Part shown: positions 5,885-7,832 of the stretch, in pieces
How the letters are laid out: each line of letters begins with the position of its first letter
Numbering within the stretch: the stretch's first letter is position 1
Source of the DNA: Pseudomonadota bacterium
GTDB taxonomy: Bacteria > Pseudomonadota > Gammaproteobacteria > Xanthomonadales > Rhodanobacteraceae
Direction: 5' to 3'
Assembly (NCBI GenBank): GCA_021787175.1
Contig: JAJYMF010000242.1
Location: 1 to 7,832 of the forward strand
Length of the DNA: 7,832 nt
Notes under the pieces: model-generated
Seen by the model: the letters and a program-made list of their open reading frames with translations, nothing else
The model's database searches: none
Told to the model about the DNA's origin: nothing
Translations under genes and position numbers: made by a program

Positions 5885-7252
5885 TCAGTGCAACGGCGGC
5901 ATGCCGCCGCGCTTCATGGCTCCCTGCATCTGGCGCATCATGCCCTTGATGCCGCCCTGCGACAGCTTGGACATCATCTTTTCCATCTGCTGATACTGCT
6001 TGAGCAGGCGATTGACGTCGGCCGGCTGGGTGCCCGAGCCGCGCGCCACCCGCACCTTGCGCGAGCCGTTGAGCAGATCGGGATGGCGGCGCTCCTTGCG
6101 AGTCATCGAATTGATGATCGCGACCATGCGCTGCACCTCGCGATCATTGACCTTGGACTTGACGCTGTCGGGCAGCGTGGCCACGCCGGGCAGCTTGTCC
6201 ATCAGGCCTGCCAGCCCGCCCATGCCCAGCATCTGCTGCAGCTGGTCGCGCATGTCGTTGAGATCGAAGCGTTTGCCCTTGGCGACCTTCTGGGCGAGCC
6301 TCTGCGCCTTGTCGTGATCGACATGGCGCTCGACTTCCTCGACCAGACTGAGCACATCGCCCATGCCGAGAATGCGCTGGACGATGCGGTCGGGATGAAA
6401 CGGCTCCAGCGCCTCGGTCTTCTCGCCGGTGCCCAGGAACTTGATCGGCCGCCCGGTGACGTAGCGCACCGACAGCGCCGCGCCGCCGCGGGCGTCGCCG
6501 TCGGTCTTGGTCAGGATCACGCCGGTCAGCGGCAGCGCCTCGGCGAACGCCTTGGCCGTCGTGGCGGCGTCCTGGCCGGTCATCGCATCGACCACGAACA
6601 GCGTCTCGACCGGGTTCAGCGCGGCGTGCAGCGCCTGGATCTCGGCCATCATCGCGGCGTCGACCGCCAGACGGCCGGCAGTGTCGACCAGCAGCACGTC
6701 GGCCACCTCGCGGCGCGCCGCCGCGACCGCGGCACTGGCGATGGCGACCGGATCCTGGTCGCCGCTGGAAGCGAAAAAGCCGACGCCGACCTGGGCGGCC
6801 AGCGTCTCCAGCTGTGCGATCGCCGCCGGGCGGTAGACGTCGCAGCTGACCACCAGCACCTTTTTCTTCTGCCGCTCCTTGAGGAAACGCGCCAGCTTGG
6901 CCACGCTCGTGGTCTTGCCGGCACCCTGCAGTCCGGCCATCAGCACCACCGCCGGCGGCGTCGCTGCCAGCTGCAGGCCGGAGTTGACCGCACCCATCAG
7001 CGCAGTGAGTTCGTCGCTGACGACCTTGACCAGGGCCTGGCCGGGGGTGAGGCTCTTGAGCACCTCCTGACCGACCGCGCGCACCTTGACGCGCTCGATC
7101 AGCGCCTGCACCACCGGCAGCGCGACATCGGCCTCGAGCAGGGCGATGCGCACCTCGCGCAGACTCTCGCGGATGTTTTCCTCGGTCAGCCGGCCGCGGC
7201 CGCGCAGGCGCTGCACGGTCACGGACAGGCGTTGGCTCAGGGACTCGAACAT
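5885..7252 (-). CDS. ffh: Signal recognition particle protein Ffh (SRP54)
   Basis: Ffh is the GTPase of the signal recognition particle. With 4.5S RNA it binds signal sequences of nascent membrane proteins and delivers ribosomes to FtsY at the inner membrane. The 455-residue product has the N domain (1-95), followed by the G domain motifs GLQGAGKTT (107-115), DVYRPAA (138-144), DTAGR (190-194), TKTDGDARGG (248-257) and GTGEK (274-278). The methionine-rich M domain begins near 325, with QQMLGMGGLAGLM forming part of the signal-binding groove. The RNA-binding segment includes RVARGSGTQPADVNRLLKQY (401-420). The tail is methionine-rich (MEKMMSKLSQGGIKGMMRQM). Length and order match E. coli Ffh (453). 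The ATG at 7252 has only a weak Shine-Dalgarno-like GCGAAG upstream. It diverges from the ypjD-like gene and precedes rpsP, as in E. coli. Confidence 0.98.
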   Translation of the reverse strand: MFESLSQRLSVTVQRLRGRGRLTEENIRESLREVRIALLEADVALPVVQALIERVKVRAVGQEVLKSLTPGQALVKVVSDELTALMGAVNSGLQLAATPPAVVLMAGLQGAGKTTSVAKLARFLKERQKKKVLVVSCDVYRPAAIAQLETLAAQVGVGFFASSGDQDPVAIASAAVAAARREVADVLLVDTAGRLAVDAAMMAEIQALHAALNPVETLFVVDAMTGQDAATTAKAFAEALPLTGVILTKTDGDARGGAALSVRYVTGRPIKFLGTGEKTEALEPFHPDRIVQRILGMGDVLSLVEEVERHVDHDKAQRLAQKVAKGKRFDLNDMRDQLQQMLGMGGLAGLMDKLPGVATLPDSVKSKVNDREVQRMVAIINSMTRKERRHPDLLNGSRKVRVARGSGTQPADVNRLLKQYQQMEKMMSKLSQGGIKGMMRQMQGAMKRGGMPPLH

Positions 7253-7278
7253 GGCGCGGCTTCGCAGGCGAACGGCGG

Positions 7279-7284
7279 ATTATA
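7279..7284 (-). promoter_or_regulatory. -10 element of the ffh promoter (perfect TATAAT)
   Basis: TATAAT on the minus strand matches the sigma-70 -10 consensus exactly and lies 26 bp before the ffh ATG. Transcription would start near 7272, giving a leader of only about 20 nt. No recognisable -35 hexamer is present at 16-18 bp spacing in the GC-rich upstream sequence, so activity may depend on the -10 alone or on an activator. The position in the 84-bp divergent gap fits an ffh promoter. Confidence 0.6.
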
Positions 7285-7336
7285 GCCGGGCCGGCGCGGC
7301 GCTTGCGCGGCGATCGCGCTGTGCCACACTTCGGCG

Positions 7337-7832
7337 ATGCTGATCGTCATCACCCTGGGCGCGATCGCGCTGTACCTCGCCGCCGCTGCACTGCTGGCGC
7401 GTCCGCTGCTGGACGGTCACGACGCGCCGCGCGCGCTGCCGCTGGCGGCGGCCAGCCTCGCCGTCGGCGGCCACCTGGCGGACATCCTGATCGCCCATCG
7501 CGGCGCGCTGGACCTGCACTTCTTCGCGGCGCTGTCACTGATCGCCGCGGTGATCGCGGCGCTGACCCTGCTGGTCAACTTCAGCCGCCCGGTCGCCGGG
7601 CTGGGCGTGATCATCTTCCCGCTCGCCGCCGCGCTGCTGGCGATCGACGTGTTCGTGGCGCCGCCCACCCTCCCGCAGCCGATGGACTGGCAGATCAAGC
7701 TGCACGTGACCCTGGCCCTGCTCAGCTACGGACTGCTGTCGATCGCGGCGCTGCTGGCGCTGCTGCTGGCGTTTCAGGAACACGCGCTGCGCGAACGCCG
7801 GCTGTCGCGGTTTCTGCGCGCGCTGCCGCCGC
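7337..7832 (+). CDS. ypjD: Inner-membrane YpjD/CcsA-family (cytochrome c assembly-like) protein, 3' end cut
   Basis: The first 165 codons of a very hydrophobic protein run off the window, out of about 265 expected. Visible membrane segments lie near residues 1-21, 35-53, 62-81, 88-107 and 122-145. His46 (GGHLADI) and His123 (KLHVTLALLSYGLLSIAALLAL) align with the family's conserved histidines, the second in the typical LLLH..LSLLAY..L..AAL..L context. The basic stretch ALRERRLSRFLRALPP then resembles the loop before LPPLxxME in YpjD. YpjD-like proteins contain the CcsA/CcmC-type cytochrome c assembly domain, but their function is not settled; the E. coli member has been linked to divalent cation (CorC-related) transport. 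Divergent placement beside ffh is the same as in E. coli and supports the assignment. The ATG at 7337 gives a standard N-terminus, though the Shine-Dalgarno sequence is weak. Confidence 0.85.
   Translation, partial: MLIVITLGAIALYLAAAALLARPLLDGHDAPRALPLAAASLAVGGHLADILIAHRGALDLHFFAALSLIAAVIAALTLLVNFSRPVAGLGVIIFPLAAALLAIDVFVAPPTLPQPMDWQIKLHVTLALLSYGLLSIAALLALLLAFQEHALRERRLSRFLRALPP

Noticed and set aside
5864..7285. Plus-strand open frame of 473 codons covering all of ffh
   Set aside because: It mirrors the ffh coding strand; its translation is rich in H, Q, R, L and D repeats typical of antisense high-GC frames and shows no domain. Ffh on the opposite strand is unmistakable.
1..7832. CRISPR arrays, tRNA or rRNA genes, insertion sequences, toxin-antitoxin or defence genes
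   Set aside because: None is visible; the gene content is conserved housekeeping plus one FimX-type regulator, with no transposase, regular repeat-spacer pattern or compositional break suggesting transfer.

Overview
This window is a high-GC stretch of bacterial chromosome holding nine recognisable protein genes, two of them cut by the window ends. Most are core translation and protein-targeting genes. Protein sequences and gene order (efp/epmB divergent; ffh-rpsP-rimM-trmD-rplS; a YpjD/CcsA-type gene divergent from ffh) point to a gammaproteobacterium. A FimX-type protein and an L19 resembling those of Xanthomonadales suggest a Xanthomonadales- or Nevskiales-like lineage. That lineage guess comes from remembered family sequences, not from a search.

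Left block (1-1491): the 5' part of efp (elongation factor P, minus strand) diverges from epmB (EF-P beta-lysylation radical-SAM enzyme, plus strand) across 79 bp. EF-P retains the modifiable Lys34 and EpmB retains its Fe-S cysteines and PLP lysine, so the modification pathway looks intact here. The partner ligase EpmA is not in the window. The efp leader contains a terminator-like hairpin followed by a T-run.

Middle block (1579-3639): one large gene encodes a 686-residue protein with a receiver-like domain, a PAS domain, a degenerate GGDEF domain and a degenerate EAL domain. It closely resembles FimX, the non-catalytic c-di-GMP receptor that controls type IV pili. It also carries the only triple-proline run in the window, a classic EF-P-dependent motif, close to the EF-P genes.

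Convergent gap (3640-3833): about 194 bp with no gene. It holds two strong inverted repeats, one of them terminator-like for the minus strand, and a repeated GTACGG word.

Right block (3834-7252, minus strand): ffh, then rpsP-rimM-trmD-rplS in the classic order, encoding the SRP protein, ribosomal protein S16, the 16S maturation factor RimM, the tRNA m1G37 methyltransferase and ribosomal protein L19. A perfect TATAAT lies just upstream of ffh and a second promoter-like element lies between ffh and rpsP. At the right edge (7337-7832, plus strand) is the first 165 codons of a multi-pass membrane protein of the YpjD/CcsA family.

I found no evidence for an undescribed system. The points most worth following up are the FimX homologue beside the EF-P genes, the efp leader hairpin and the structured convergent gap.
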